DNA of 64,000 nucleotides from Solen grandis (lineage: Eukaryota; Mollusca; Bivalvia; Adapedonta; Solenidae), in contig CM037777.1 of assembly GCA_021229015.1 (NCBI GenBank), forward strand, positions 25,229,222 through 25,293,221, written 5' to 3'. Within the stretch, counting starts at the first letter, position 1. Each line of letters opens with the position of its first letter. Positions 1 through 11,824 of the stretch are shown here, piece by piece. The notes under the pieces are model-generated. The model saw nothing but the letters and a program-made list of their open reading frames with translations. It made no database searches and had not been told where the DNA came from. Both the position numbers and the translations under genes were made by a program.

Positions 1-112
1 TAACTTAACCTACTGTTCTTCAACCGTTTCCTAAATATTCTTCTTCAGAGCATTAATGGGGACTGTTTCCGTTGAACTCTCTTGCAAGAATGTACGCTAC
101 AGGAAACGTCAT

Positions 113-680
113 ATTTTAATGCAATATCCGCAAATCGGATGGTGCATTAAAATATGTTAACCAATCGATGTTATGCTGTATTTTTTGTGTGTGAAATCAT
201 CATTTCCCTGTAATATCCGCAGCCCGCGAATGTCGTAAATCTCGGGTGTTGTAGGCAGATGTGCTGTGTATGTGAGAATATGTTTTAAAGATAGTGCTTA
301 TGTTATTTTTGTGATATCATTTTCCGCAATATCCGCAGGCCGCGAAGCCGTAAATCTCGGGTGTTGTAGGCAGATGTTTTGTTTTTTAAAAATAGTGCTG
401 TATTTGTTTTTGGATGTGCAAAAGCATTCTTCTTGTACACAACCTCAAAGGTGCAAGAAAATGTTATATAATAATGCTGTGTTTAGGTTAAAGCATTCGT
501 TTTCTTCAATATCCACATCCCCCAAATGTTTTGTCCTATGTGCTAACTCGTTGTGTGAAAGCATGGTGAGGTCCTGGTTGTCGGAGCATTTTTTCTGCAA
601 CATTCGCAGATCGCGAATGTAATATCTCGGATGTTGCAGTCACATGTGCTGTGTTTGAATGACAATATGCCTTGGTTAAG
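113..680. repeat. Diverged ~130 bp tandem repeat
   Basis: Several imperfect units share a core of the form 'caatatccgcag..cgcgaa.tcgtaaatctcgggtgttg.aggcagatgt'. Cores lie near 127-150, 211-262, 324-376 and 597-650. The second and third are the most alike, and the last is diverged ('aacattcgcagatcgcgaatg...'). The 118-codon reading frame crossing this stretch is low complexity and shows no splice or domain signal, so I do not call it a gene. Confidence 0.6.
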
Positions 681-1489
681 TTGAAGGATAGTCAAAAGTA
701 TTACGTACCCTACAAAATTTAAAAAAAAAAAAAAAATAATAATAATGTGTTAATTAAAAAACTAAAAAAAAAAATGGGCTCATGGTAGAACCACGTCCAC
801 GTCGTTGAGCCTGGTATTACTGAGAGTTATACGTTTTTTCTTTTCTTCGTTGTGTATATCCCGTCAAACGCATATTTTCTCTGTCTATGGGTAAAATCCT
901 GAAGAAGTAGTGGTAGATGTGTGATTGCACAATGCTAAAAACAGGCATATAGCAAGAGACGCGATATGTCGGTATTTACGGTGATTCAGAAGGCAGCCAC
1001 CAGACCAGACATGGGTATGTTATCCTTATGTTATCTTTTATTACGTTTATGTGAAATGAATAATTGATCTTGCTTATTTTATGATATGTAACTCCATCAT
1101 CCAAACCTTGCAATTTGTTCATATATAGATTCGTATATAGACTTAATTAATTACTCTTTTACCTTTTGTGCAAGCATAGTCTGAAAATTTTGAAAACACT
1201 TTTAAACAATAACGCACTCAACTTATTAACAACTTATTGACAACTGTCAATTTCAGTCTTACTCCACGAGACGGTAATTGTTGCGTAATTTTTTCCTGGT
1301 GGTTGATGGGTGCCCCAGCGTGATATCGCACCACGAGGGAGTACGTGTGCCTGTGAGAGCGAGGGTATTGCTTGTCCGCAAATAACGGTCTGAGATGTGT
1401 ATTGCTGAAATACTTGAAATAAAGCAAATTACCGTGGTATACGGTGAGGTTTTACAATCGATTATTGTTTTAATACGAAATTCATACTG
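681..1489. other. Noncoding stretch, nothing recognised
   Basis: AT-rich with a poly-A tract near 720-772. The only pattern is around 1300-1345 ('gtgccccagcgtgatatcgcaccacgag'), which resembles the word 'ggtggcgcgat' of the satellite units further right. No convincing exon or RNA gene is seen. Confidence 0.4.
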
Positions 1490-4400
1490 GTTTTAGGATA
1501 TTGCTATTCCAAGTTCATATTGATATGGTCAATAAAACCCCGGTGGTGCGATATGTGAAGCTCCCTTTTATGGGGCCGCTTTTATCTGTGTTATCAGTCT
1601 GGACCCAGCAGGTGGCTAAACAGGACCCGAGGGTTTGATTGGGTCAAGTAGTACTCCAATTATTGCCAAAATAAGGGACAAGCAGACTGACACACTTAGA
1701 CTGGTTTTATTAGAATTAAGAGTCTAATATTTATCCACCTTCATTGATGTTGTAATTTCGAAGTACAATACAAAGTAGAATATTGGTTTTGAGTTTACCC
1801 TAAGGACTTATTAGTATGCATGGCATCATAGTCTTTTATTCATAGGAGGTATTAATACATTCGACATGCTCCTTTTATCGCACGGACCGTTCTTCCTGTT
1901 TTGTGTATTATATGAACCAGTTTTGACTGGACAAATATCACAATAGTGTGAGATAAATCTTAAATAGAATAGATAAAAAAACGACAAATTTGGAATTGAA
2001 ATTTACACACATTATTTATTAATACCTTCTTTATGCATTGGTACATTGCGATGATACTACGGGGTAGCGAATTACTAACAAGAGTCTTACGGGCGTCGCA
2101 TAGGGTGCGATATGAAAAATCCTTAAATTGCGGAAGAAGAATAAAAATTTGGAAATGAAATTTACACACATTATTTATTAGTACCTTGTCCATGAATTGG
2201 TAAGTTTTCATGGTAATATGACCAGTAGAAACCCGGGTGGCGCGATGATACTACAGGGTAGCGTACATTCCAATTAGAACCTTACAGGTGTCGTATAGGG
2301 TGCGATATGAAATCCCTTAAACTGTGCTAAAATAATGGAATTTGGCAAAAAAAAAGTACACACAATTTATAATCGGGTATTCTCTTTGATTTGGCAAGTA
2401 TTTATGTTGATATGACTTTTAATAACCCAGGTGGCGCGATCATACTACAGAGTAGCTTATATTCCAATTAGAGCGTACCGGCGTCGTATAGAATGCGACA
2501 TGAAAATCTTTAAAGTGCCCTAAACGAATAACATATTGAAACGAAAGTTACTAACATTTTTAAATAAAGTATTCTCTATGAATTAGATTTATGAATTTTG
2601 ATATCTGATAAATATGACCGGGTGGCGCGATGATAATAGAGTCGCGGATATTCCAATTTACCGGCGTCGTATACGGTGCGATATGAACAATCCTTAAATT
2701 GCGATAAACGAATGAATTTTGAAATGACATTTACACACAATTTAGAATCTAATTGATTTGGTAAGTATTTATGTTCATATGACTTTTAATGACCCGGATG
2801 GCGCGATGATATGAGTTTGAAAGATTTCTTATAAATATGACAATTCATAACACGAGAGGCACGATGATAATATAGAGTAGCGTGTGCGATATGGAAAAAA
2901 AAAATGCGCTAAAAGAATGAAAGTTTGAAATTAAAGTTACACACATTGTTCGAGTAGTCTCTTTGATTTGGCAAGTATTTATGTTAATATGACCAGTAGA
3001 AACCCGGGTGGCGCGGTGAAACTATAGGGTAAAGTATATTCCAATTAGAGTCTTACCGGCGTCCGGGTGCGATAAGAAAAATGCAATACTAGAGTAAAAT
3101 TTGAAATGACATTTACACACATTTTAGGATATAGTCTTCTCTATTAATTGGTAAGATTTATAAATATGACACTAATAACCCGGGTGGCGCGATGATACTG
3201 GCATAGTGAATAGTCCTATTTGAGTCTGACCGCCGGTGAAAAGGGTTGGATTAAAAAAAAAGTGCTCTAAAAGATAACATTTTGAAATGACATTTACACG
3301 TGTTTTAGGTCAAAGTTTTTTGCTATGAATTTTTAATACATTGTATTTCTTATGACTAGTAAAAACCCAGGTGGCGCGGTAATAATATATAAGAAGCGTA
3401 TATTCCTATTCGAGTCTGGTCGCCGTGGTAAAAGTGGAGTTTTTAAAAATAATTAAAATGCACAATTTGAAATGAAATTTACACATGTTTTAGTTCATAG
3501 TCTTTTCTATGAATTGGTCAGATTTCCTACAAATATGACCAGTAAAATCCCGGGTGGTTCGATGATACTGGAGTAGTGAATATTCTGACCGCCGTGGTAT
3601 ATGTATGGATTAAAAAAATAAGTGCATAAAACTAAAAAAAAAAAAGGTTGAACTTATATTTTTTTCACACACTTTAGGATAAAGTCTTCTCTATGTTTTG
3701 GCAAATTTCAATATTGATATGACCAATAGAAACCCGGATGCCGCGGTGTTTCTATGGTAGCTTATATTCCTACTTGAGTCTGACCGCCGTGGTGTAGGGT
3801 GAGATTTAAAAAAAATAACTTAAACATAATTTAAATGAATTTAACACATGTTATAGTTCCTTAAATTTTTTTAATTATTTTTCTTATTTAAAGATACTTG
3901 AGTAGAAAAAAACACGGGTGGCGCGATGGTACTCTAAAGTAGCGTATATTCCTACTTGAGTCTGACCGCCGTAGTATAGGTGGTGATTTAAACATAATTT
4001 AAATGAATTTAACACATGTTATAGTTTCTTAATTTTTTCTTAATTATTTTTCTTATTTAAAGATACTTGAGTAGAAAAAAAACACGGGTGGCGCGGTGGT
4101 ACTATAAAGTAGCGTATATTCCTACTTGAGTCTGACCGCCGTAGTATAGGTGGTGATTTGAAACATAATTTAAATGAATTTAATGAATTTAACACATGTT
4201 AAAGTTTCTTATTTTCTTTATTTTTTTAAATTATTTTTCTTATTTAAAATAAACCGGTAGGCACGAACACACTAGATTCCCCTAGATCCGGATTTGGTAC
4301 CCGCATAATAGCACCGTACCAAGTTTACAGGTGCGAGATCCGCAAGATCGAGGGAAACAGGAATAAGGGTATTATGCAATAAAAACATAAAATTTTCGAA

Positions 4401-4750
4401 TGAAATTTGCCATATGTTGTAAAATGATATTCCAGAACAACTTGTGAAATTTCATACAAATACGACTTGAAATAACACGGGTGGCGTCTTCATTCCCCGG
4501 ACGGCGTCAAGACCCCACCCGGCGAGATCTTTAAGTGAATTTTGAAACTGGATTTAAGCATCAAAAAATAAAATATATCAATGAAATTTGCACATATGAT
4601 GTAAAAGGCTATTACAAAGCTACTGGTGAAATTTTATACCTATACGACCAGTAATAAAGCGGGTGGCGCCATAGAACCCTGGATGGCGTATAGATGGCGT
4701 ATAATCCTGGATGGCGTAATTTAGTAGGACCGCGTACGGGTGTCTCGGCA
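1490..4750. repeat. Satellite-like array, ~180 bp unit, about 15 units
   Basis: The anchor word 'cccgggtggcgcgatgatact' and its variants recur near 1537, 2232, 2424, 2617, 2793, 3003, 3177, 3367, 3550, 3732, 3912, 4082, 4474 and 4659, mostly 170-193 bp apart. Each unit carries in order a 'tttacacacatttta' block, 'tctctatgaattggtaag', 'aatatgaccagtaaaa', the anchor, 'agcgtatattccaattagagt', 'ttaccggcgtcgtatagggtgcgatatg' and an A-rich block. The units are all in one orientation and strongly diverged, so the array is old. Units near 3912 and 4082 are nearly identical, which suggests local recent expansion. The periodicity is interrupted around 4240-4400. No long open frame is conserved between units. 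Confidence 0.8.
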
Positions 4751-5106
4751 TGTGTAATAATCTACTTGACTGTACGTGTACAATACATGGTTGTAAACTT
4801 CAAAATGATAGAAAGGGGGGAGACAGTGGGGACAGGGGAAGCAGTATGCTTATTGTAAGCTGTCCATTAAAACATTTTGTTTTAATATTTTCTGGTTAAG
4901 CATAGCATACTCAGTAATTTGATATTGTTCTACTTTCGGTTTGACGATATCCCCCTAACGTGATAATAAGTACAAAAATAGCATGTCGTGCCTTAAATTC
5001 ATAGTCTACGACAACATATTGTTTCCAAATGGAGTTGATTATACTGACCAAGCATAGTTCATAGTAATGTACATAGCATAGTACGATATTGTCATTTCAT
5101 TCTTAC
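4751..5106. other. Unique stretch downstream of the ZAD-like exon, nothing recognised
   Basis: Contains a purine-rich run at 4810-4850. On the minus strand it is the start of the intron following the exon at 5107-5300. No further exon of that gene is evident here. Confidence 0.35.
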
Positions 5107-5300
5107 CTCTTGAACTTGCTGAATGCATCCAGTTTCTGCCAACAATATCTGCAAATCAAACTAATCCTCCCAACATATAATGGGAAAATGTCAGTTATGA
5201 CAGGCTTTATTTCTTTGCCTTTTCTACCAATAACATGGTACACATCCCTGTTTTGCTGTATACACAACGAACACGTTTTGTTATGTACCGGTACTTCCAT
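5107..5300 (-). CDS. First coding exon of a ZAD-like zinc-finger protein (gene incomplete)
   Basis: On the minus strand an ATG at 5300-5298 (context AAGATGG) opens 64 codons plus two bases, ending at a textbook donor, AGAG|GTAAGAATG. The peptide contains C10-x2-C13 and C50-x2-C53, the second pair within 'ICRYCWQKLDAF'. This resembles the end of the zinc-associated (ZAD) domain at the N terminus of many invertebrate C2H2 zinc-finger proteins. ZAD domains generally bind one zinc through four cysteines and dimerise. The reading frame stays open 50 codons upstream but has no other ATG, so I take this one as the start. A YY1-type motif 28 bp upstream supports a promoter-proximal position. Later exons should lie at lower coordinates; I see none in 1-5100, which is mostly repeat, so they are beyond the window or missed. 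The family assignment is by pattern only. Confidence 0.6.
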
Positions 5301-5565
5301 CTTTCCTCCATATTCAAAGTAGTCCGACAATATGGCGGCTACCGTAATAAATCCGAGTCTATTTCGTAGAAATGGGCGAGGTGTTCCGAATGAAGGGATC
5401 GGTGTAGTAACACTGCCACATATGGTTATCACGTGAATAGGTCGGAGCAAAATTTAAATAATGACATGCGCAGTTCGCAGGTTGCTATAGCTGGGATCCC
5501 AAATCATTGATAATAACACCCAAAGATAAATAAATGGCGGTATAAGGATTCATTATAGACATTTG
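5301..5565. promoter_or_regulatory. Probable bidirectional promoter with YY1-type motif
   Basis: On the minus strand 'gccgccatattg' (5328-5339) is a good match to the YY1 motif often found at transcription starts, and it lies just upstream of the ZAD-like ATG. On the plus strand 'aaatggcggtataagg' (5531-5546) is followed by 'catttg|gtgagtg' at 5565/5566, a strong splice donor. The ATG at 5533 is followed by a stop after three codons, so any plus-strand exon here would be a 5' untranslated exon. The divergent layout is inferred from motif and splice-site quality only. Confidence 0.4.
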
Positions 5566-5738
5566 GTGAGTGAAACTTCAGTATTTCTTTCCTCTAAATC
5601 AGAGATACAAAATACCTTGTGTATTTTTGGGGTTCCTTTCTTTCCAAAGAAAGTTTAACCACAAATTCGGGTGTACGTGATTTGCTTAGTAAATTCAGGA
5701 ACATAGAATGAAAATGGGAATCGAACTATTACTGTACC

Positions 5739-5850
5739 CATGATTCTCCGTGGTCGAGTAGTTGGAGACGCTTATTTATTTTCTATTACTTACCTCATAC
5801 CCGTTGTAGATTCGAGTCCCGGCAGAATCGCAGTACATATAAATAGTTAC
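5739..5850 (+). repeat. tRNA-derived SINE head
   Basis: Box A-like 'gtggtcgagtagttggagacgc' is followed by box B-like 'gattcgagtcccgg', the RNA polymerase III internal promoter layout of tRNA-derived SINEs. The expected body and tail are not obvious beyond about 5850. The reading frame across it (5740-6027) is a by-product of the element. Confidence 0.5.
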
Positions 5851-7900
5851 ATAGTTCGAACACCAATTTGTAGCACTGATCACAGAAACGCATGTAATAA
5901 AATGATACTTGTTTCCACTAACCCGACCAACGCTAAACTGTTTTTGCTAGTATTCTGGTTAATACGGTTGCAAAACGCTGCTTTTCTTCACTTCTCTAAA
6001 ACAAAGGTAAAAAAGGAAAAAAGTTAAAATATAAAGTAAATATAAAGTATACTGACTCAGTTTAGGGCAAACAAACAACTTTTGTTTTCGAATATTGAAG
6101 AGGAAAATATCTTGTACTAGTTACCATTAAAACAAATACAGATAATTGCCCGATATTTTATTCCAAACGAAATAACACTGTTCAAAACATATTTGATTGT
6201 ACCGACCGGAATAGACAATGAGCAGCCCGACAGCAGACCGATATCACACAAATGTGAAATAGACATTACATTCTTTACTTCTTAACTCATTGTAAGTATT
6301 TTTTAATATCAATATTTAAATCAAACAACATAACATTTTTAAACTAATATCGCCCTACGCCCAAACAACCAAAATCCCTCTTTATATACAGTAATAAACC
6401 ATGCTTTCATGCACTATAACTGAACAATTAAATAAAATGTTTTACCTTTTAAACAGAGACAATGATTTTCTTCTGATATAGAAATAAGGAATATAGAGTA
6501 TGCAAGTTGATATCACTGTACTGTTCATTGTTCACCGTATATTGATGAATCCTTATTAAATGTTCACTCGGTGGGCGTCACTTGGTCTATGCGACTGAAA
6601 TACTTACGCTGCGAAATTAACTTCCGGTTTATCACGGTTATTTTAGCAATGAAAATGGTAATGTCTAAAAGGAGACTTACCTATTAACCTATTGAAACAA
6701 TTATTAACTATATCTGAAGTTATAAGTAATTGATATTTCACGAGGATGCATTTGCACTGAGTTTATATTGTTATAAAATTAAAACCTCTAAAACTACGGA
6801 AGGCTTGGGGGACCTTTATTATTTAGTATTTATATTTTACTACTTATGACTGAATAATTGACATTTACATCTTATAATTTATTAGTTATTGATCAAGCTT
6901 TTTATGGCATTTAAGTACACTGTTAGCTTGAGCCATCGGCTTAGGCATTCTAAGGTTTCTCTGTATAAACAGACATGCATAGAAAATTATAGAAATCATT
7001 CTTAAATATAAAAAAGTAAGGGGGCTATTGGAAAGCGACTCCTGAGTCATTTCTCTACCTGTGGAGGGTATTTTATATAATTATAATACTTACCGCCTGG
7101 CTCCAACTATCCCATAATCCTGAACGGCAATAATCTTTTAACAGTTTATACCAGTTGTTTTTTTTCAATAGACTATATCAACTTTGTGTGATCACTTATA
7201 AATGCTTTTGTACTCAGTAACATGAAAGTATGAGTTTTTCAGCTAAACATAAAAGTCAGTTATCTGTACGTTTTTTATGTATTATGTGTTAACATGCGCC
7301 TCAGTGATGCAGTTTCGCCTTTATGGGGTAGGGGGTGGTGTATACAAGATCATAAGATTTATCAAGACACATGCTATACACCAGTTCAGATAAATAAAAA
7401 TCTAAATATGAATAATTAAATGCTGCAGACATATTCAACATTATAATCGGCAACATACTTTCATATCTCCGACCAATGGGGCGCAATTATTTTATCAACT
7501 TTAATAGTCACATGTGAGTAGATCTAGGGCATAATGCACTTGTGTTTTATACGCAGCAATTAAAGGACATTCATTTCGTGCTAATGAAAAAGGCGGACAC
7601 ATCATCTGACTAATTCCGGTTAGAAACGTTGTTTTAATTTAGTGGTTAATATGTAGTTGAAGCATTTTGCTTATCTCTTCGTGACTGGTGCTTATTTCAC
7701 AGTAGTTTTGGTTTTATTTATACAGTTTCAATTAATCTGCATTAAAGACATTCTCGTTCGTTGATAAATATGTATGTATGTTTTACATATATATATATAT
7801 ATAAACTGTAGTTTAATTACTGGGAAATAACTGTAGTTTAATTACTGGGAAATAAATACATGGTGTTTACCTACATTGTTGCATTAATTTTGCATGTATT
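5851..7900. other. AT-rich noncoding stretch
   Basis: No exon is supported. A worn SINE-tail-like sequence ('gcgactgaaatacttacgctgcgaaattaac') lies at about 6590-6620. A (TA)n microsatellite lies at about 7788-7802, followed by a two-copy 25 bp direct repeat ('actgtagtttaattactgggaaata') at 7805-7854. Confidence 0.4.
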
Positions 7901-7909
7901 TTGATGATG

Positions 7910-8095
7910 TTAAGGTTGAGTTTACCGACACCGCGATGTCGAGCTAATTATAGATACAGGAAAAACCCGGGTGCACAGAGGTGCCCAGGTCAACCTTAAG
8001 TCATCTTGATGTTACCCAGTCAGGAATCGAATACACGGCGGCGAGAGGCAGGGTAATAGTCAGTGACTGTAACCACTAACCACGCTAGTCACTTA
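7910..8095 (-). repeat. tRNA-derived SINE, minus strand
   Basis: On the minus strand the order is 'gcgtggttagtggttacagtcac' (box A-like), 'gtattcgattcctg' (box B-like), a GC-richer body, then 'cgacatcgcggtgtcggtaaactc', the characteristic tail. The tail lies near 7915-7945 on the plus strand and the head near 8040-8095. Confidence 0.55.
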
Positions 8096-8494
8096 AACTT
8101 ACATCAAATCCCAAACAAACTGTGACTATATTTAGCTATATATATATATAGCATAAATTTTATGTTAAAAATAGCCACACAGTGGAAATCATGGGCTATT
8201 TTTATTTCATACTCGAGTCTATATATAAATTTCTTACTAAATAAAAATGTATTCTCGTCAGATTACGATACCTATGATTACATAGCATATCCTGTAAATT
8301 ACTGTACTGATGGAGTATTAAATTTACCTGAAACAAGTTTTAGCCTACCAAAAGTTTCTTCCAGGGCATTTCTTAATTTTTAAATAAATCAAAGCGCTTG
8401 AGATACTGATGTTGAGTGTGTCTCTCAAGTAAAAGAGGGTTGATTTGCTGGGTAACATAATTTTAACTTAAATAAAATGATGAAAGATTGTTGA
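8096..8494. other. Noncoding stretch with a shared repeat word
   Basis: A (TA)n tract lies near 8136-8150. The word 'tcttccagggcatttcttaa' (about 8358-8377) recurs as 'cctcccagggcatttcttaa' near 61522-61541, so part of an unclassified dispersed repeat lies here. The 73-codon frame at 8162-8383 runs into that repeat and is not supported as a gene. Confidence 0.35.
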
Positions 8495-8745
8495 GGGGCC
8501 TCTGTGGCCGAGAGGGTAAAGTCGCTGACTTTAACACTCACTCAGCCCCTCACCGCGTGGGTTCGAATCCGGGCAGGATCATTCGGATTTTCATGTGAGG
8601 AAGCCTTCCAGCTGGCTTGCGTCGGTGGTTCTACCCGAATGCCTCCGTGCATTCGGGGTCTTCCTCCACCTGTAATTAGCTGGACGTCGTTATATGACTG
8701 AAATACTGTCGAAGCGACGGTAAACCCAAAGAGTCGAGTCGAAAT
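8495..8745 (+). repeat. tRNA-derived SINE, apparently full length
   Basis: Head 'gcctctgtggccgagagggtaaagtc' (box A, Ser/Leu-like) and 'gtgggttcgaatccgggc' (box B), then a body, then the tail 'atatgactgaaatactgtcgaagcgacggtaaaccc'. This is the typical tripartite structure of a mollusc tRNA-SINE, mobilised by a partner LINE. The short reading frame through it is incidental. Confidence 0.75.
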
Positions 8746-10010
8746 ATTGTTGTTTTAGAATTGCTTCCATTTGAGTTAGATATGCATATTAATATAAAGC
8801 TTATAAACTGTTGGCAAGAGACTGAATAGGGAGAGAAAGAGTGTCGTTGTGCTAATTGTTAGTAGTCCATGGAAACAAATGGTGTGTTCATCTTTTTTTA
8901 ACGTCCTTAAGCGGGTTTATAACATTGGGTTTATTGGCATCGCTTGAAAATTTGATCCCTGTTTATTAAATTGACTTTGATAAACAAAAATATGCGATAA
9001 TCCTATCCTCTCAGCGCTATGATTTGTACATTTTTTCTTTCGTTTTATTAACTTTTGAAAACATACCCGCGGCATGTCCAGAAATTGTAGGTAAAGTAGT
9101 TTTGTGTATATGTAAAGTCATTTATGTTATAGACAAGAGCTGAGTGAAAAAATAGGCAGTTGTAAAATTATCACTAATCAAATATGATTTTATGTGCATG
9201 TATAAAAAATGAACTCAATAATAAAAAAGATGTCAGTAAACATCTTTTACTAGTAAGATGCTAGTAAACAGAATATGGTACCCAATGAGAAAAAAAACAC
9301 AATAAACAAACAAAAAATGTTATTATGAACTTCTTATCCACAGTGTAGTCCTTAAGTTTTATCCCGTCAAAAATCACTTCTAATCACAATCAAATAATCC
9401 AATTGAAACTAATTCCTTACACATTTAAGATTGTTTTATTCCCCAGTCTTTGATTTTAATCACAGAGTTAAAGATAATAAATTCACTTTTCGTATGAAAT
9501 TTATTAATATTGACCAATGTACTTTCGATCGCTTCTCACCTGTGTTTTTGTCACGTGTTGACATACATTTTAAAAAATAAACTTGCCAGCCATCAATTAC
9601 TTCATTATTTACAACTGGAGTCTAGTAAAGCTATAGGCTGCTGTGTCAAAATTATCAATAATTCTTTACAGTTCACGGTTTGAAGCCCCCACCCCCTTTT
9701 TTCTTTTAAGCTGCATGTTTACAACTACAAAGTTAATGTGCTTGCTTTTGTTTATGTTCTTGTGTCATAAAATGTATTTGAATGTAACAATAAATATTGA
9801 ATTGAATAATGGTACAGTCTATTTATTAAAATGATTGAAGTGATTATGCAAAAGGTTTGCTGCGAAGGTCATAGGATGGCTCGTAAGTAATTTCGGATAG
9901 TAGACTATATGTTTATTTGAAATCTCGAATATATATGTAGGTATAGGAAAACATTTTTTTAGTCATTCTGTTAAATTGTGATAAAGCTGTATATTCATTA
10001 TAGTCTAACT
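8746..10010. other. AT-rich noncoding stretch ending in a LINE-type tail
   Basis: No exon is supported. At about 9670-9815 a pyrimidine tract followed by 'gtgtcataaaatgtatttgaatgtaacaataaatattgaattgaat' resembles the 3' end of a plus-strand LINE with a (TTGAA)n-type tail. The rest shows no recognisable structure. Confidence 0.35.
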
Positions 10011-10322
10011 AATGACCGTCCCCGGTGGTCAAGTGATTAGAGCGTCCGCCTTGGGAGTGGGGGTGTCGTGGGTTCGATCCTCGGCCGCGACATAACAAAG
10101 TCGCAAAAAATGGTACTGGTATAGCTCCCTTGTTTGGCGCTCGGCATATAAGAGAAGCTACAGGACCGGTTGTCCCGGTGCCATGATAATGTGACTAGGT
10201 GTTGTATCATGCCACATGTTTCCGGCGTGATACTGCAGTGTGGCAGCACAATATCTGTCTCAAGTAGACATCGTCACCAAATGACTGAAATACTCTCTGT
10301 GGGATATTAAACTTAACCAACT
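10011..10322 (+). repeat. tRNA-derived SINE, family B
   Basis: Head with 'ggtggtcaagtgattagagcgtccgcc' (box A) and 'gtgggttcgatcctcggcc' (box B). The body includes 'agctcccttgtttggcgctcggcatata' and 'gtatcatgccacatgt..ccggcgtgatactgcagtgtggcagcac', and the tail is 'atgactgaaatactctctgtgggatattaaac'. The same body occurs at 46905-47260 (minus), 53334-53600 and 60229-60478, so these four are one family. Confidence 0.75.
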
Positions 10323-10408
10323 CGTTTAATAGATAGGTCAAATGATGACATATGCAAAATCTTTTATTGTATTACATTATATTATTTTATGTTAAATTAT
10401 ATTTTCAG

Positions 10409-10483
10409 GTGAGCCAGAAAAAATTATATGGTGAAACGGCCAACATGGCTTGCGACATTATGCAGAAGAGTGAAAGAGATCAG
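10409..10483 (+). CDS. Candidate 25-codon internal exon, function unknown
   Basis: A good acceptor ('attatattttcag') precedes 75 bases with no stop in frame 0, then the donor CAG|GTATTATTG. The codons read V-S-Q-K-K-L-Y-G-E-T-A-N-M-A-C-D-I-M-Q-K-S-E-R-D-Q, a hydrophilic composition unlike the translations of surrounding AT-rich DNA. The exon is phase 0 at both ends, as are the candidate exons at 15193-15222 and 17725-17790 on the same strand, so the three could belong to one transcript. I do not recognise the family. A chance open segment between splice-like sites cannot be excluded. Confidence 0.3.
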
Positions 10484-10499
10484 GTATTATTGTATTTTA

Positions 10500-11270
10500 A
10501 AGATTTTTTTTAATATACACATATTTATCCATATAATCAGCAGTTTTAAACGTGCTTTAAGTTTTATTTCAACTATGAATCATAATCAGACTAAAATCTA
10601 TAAGAATAGAAAGTATTGAGAAACATACACTGCAAAATAGGTCACCTAATATCATAATTGTACTAGTAAAATCATACACACATATATAATGGTTTGGCGA
10701 GAATAATAAATTCTAGTGCTTCTCTGTTGCTTTCATATTTTCACAAGCTTGGATTATGCAAGCGTAAAATGACTGCCAAAACAAATGTAACATTCAAATA
10801 ATTGAATTTATATCACAGAAAAAGATATCACTTGCAGCACTGGAAAATAAAATAATAATCTAGGTAGTAACAACTACATGCGAATTATTCCAGTACTGGT
10901 TGGGGTCATTGTTGTTATTCCATTCAAATGTTGTTGTTTTTTTCAAAGATTAACATGGATAAATGACATATCATAATCTGTATTTGGCATCAAATGATAC
11001 ATTTATAGTCAACAAAATATTGTTATTTATTAAATGAGGCCGCGTGGTCCGGTATTAAAGGTACAGGCCCCGGGATTTACAACCTTTAGTGTACGCTCGA
11101 AAGGCTCGAAAAGATTTAAGTTTACAGGAAATTAATATTTCCTTTTGACAGCATGCTGTAAAATGTCTACACAAGTGATTTTTGAAATGAAGAAACATTG
11201 TTATGGTAGGACCACAGCAACTCATGAATCATTAGACATTTAAAAAAATGTAGAAGAAATATAAAAAGAT
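10500..11270. other. AT-rich noncoding stretch
   Basis: No exon, RNA gene or classified repeat is recognised. A GC-richer patch at 11035-11100 ('gaggccgcgtggtccgg...') is too short to classify. Confidence 0.35.
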
Positions 11271-11512
11271 TTAACCCTTTCCCTCATGTAGACTCATTTT
11301 GACGCACTCAGTAGGTACCACATAAATGCTGATCTGCAGAAAACCACAGTTAAACCATACCAAATTTGATTACAAAATCCTCATTTCCAGACCACTGAGG
11401 AACAGCGAACAGCATAAAACCTGATCAGACTGCGAGTTACTCGCAGGCTGATCTGGTTTTATGTTGTTCGCATAGGTCTTTTCATGGTGTCCTCTATGAG
11501 GGAAAGGGTTAA
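11271..11512. mobile_element. Nonautonomous MITE-like element with terminal inverted repeats
   Basis: Begins 'ttaaccctttccctcat' and ends 'atgagggaaagggttaa', a near-perfect terminal inverted repeat over 242 bp. Inside is a long imperfect palindrome, 'gatcagactgcgagttactcgcaggctgatc'. It has no coding capacity. A second copy lies at 11825-12063 and a third, in the opposite orientation and lacking one end, at about 48200-48393. Confidence 0.7.
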
Positions 11513-11628
11513 CATATTATTTCAATGATCAAGTTTGATAATTGCACTGTATGTGAGTATATATTCAGCTTAAGCTTCTCTTTCACACGAGCATGTAGAT
11601 CTAGATATAATTGACTATCTACATTTAG

Positions 11629-11633
11629 TTATG

Positions 11634-11680
<47 letters not shown>

Positions 11681-11686
11681 TATGTA
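11629..11686. repeat. Poly-A followed by (TA)n microsatellite
   Basis: About thirty A residues run directly into an alternating TA tract ending 'tatgtatgtag'. No open element is attached that I can identify. Confidence 0.8.
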
Positions 11687-11824
11687 TGTAGATCTATGTT
11701 GGGACTATGAACATTCAACAAATAAATCTATATATCTAAATATAAATGAACAATGTCTTTTAAACTAGATTTTGCCACTTTTTTTCATTGCTAAATTCTA
11801 TTTCTTGGCATCCATCATAATTAC

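Noticed and set aside
8500..8580. Possible tRNA-Leu/Ser gene
   Set aside because: Followed directly by a SINE body and the 'actgaaatactg...gtaaaccc' tail; read as a SINE head.
10020..10092. Possible tRNA gene
   Set aside because: A and B boxes are present, but no acceptor stem pairs cleanly, and the sequence continues into a SINE body and tail shared with three other copies.
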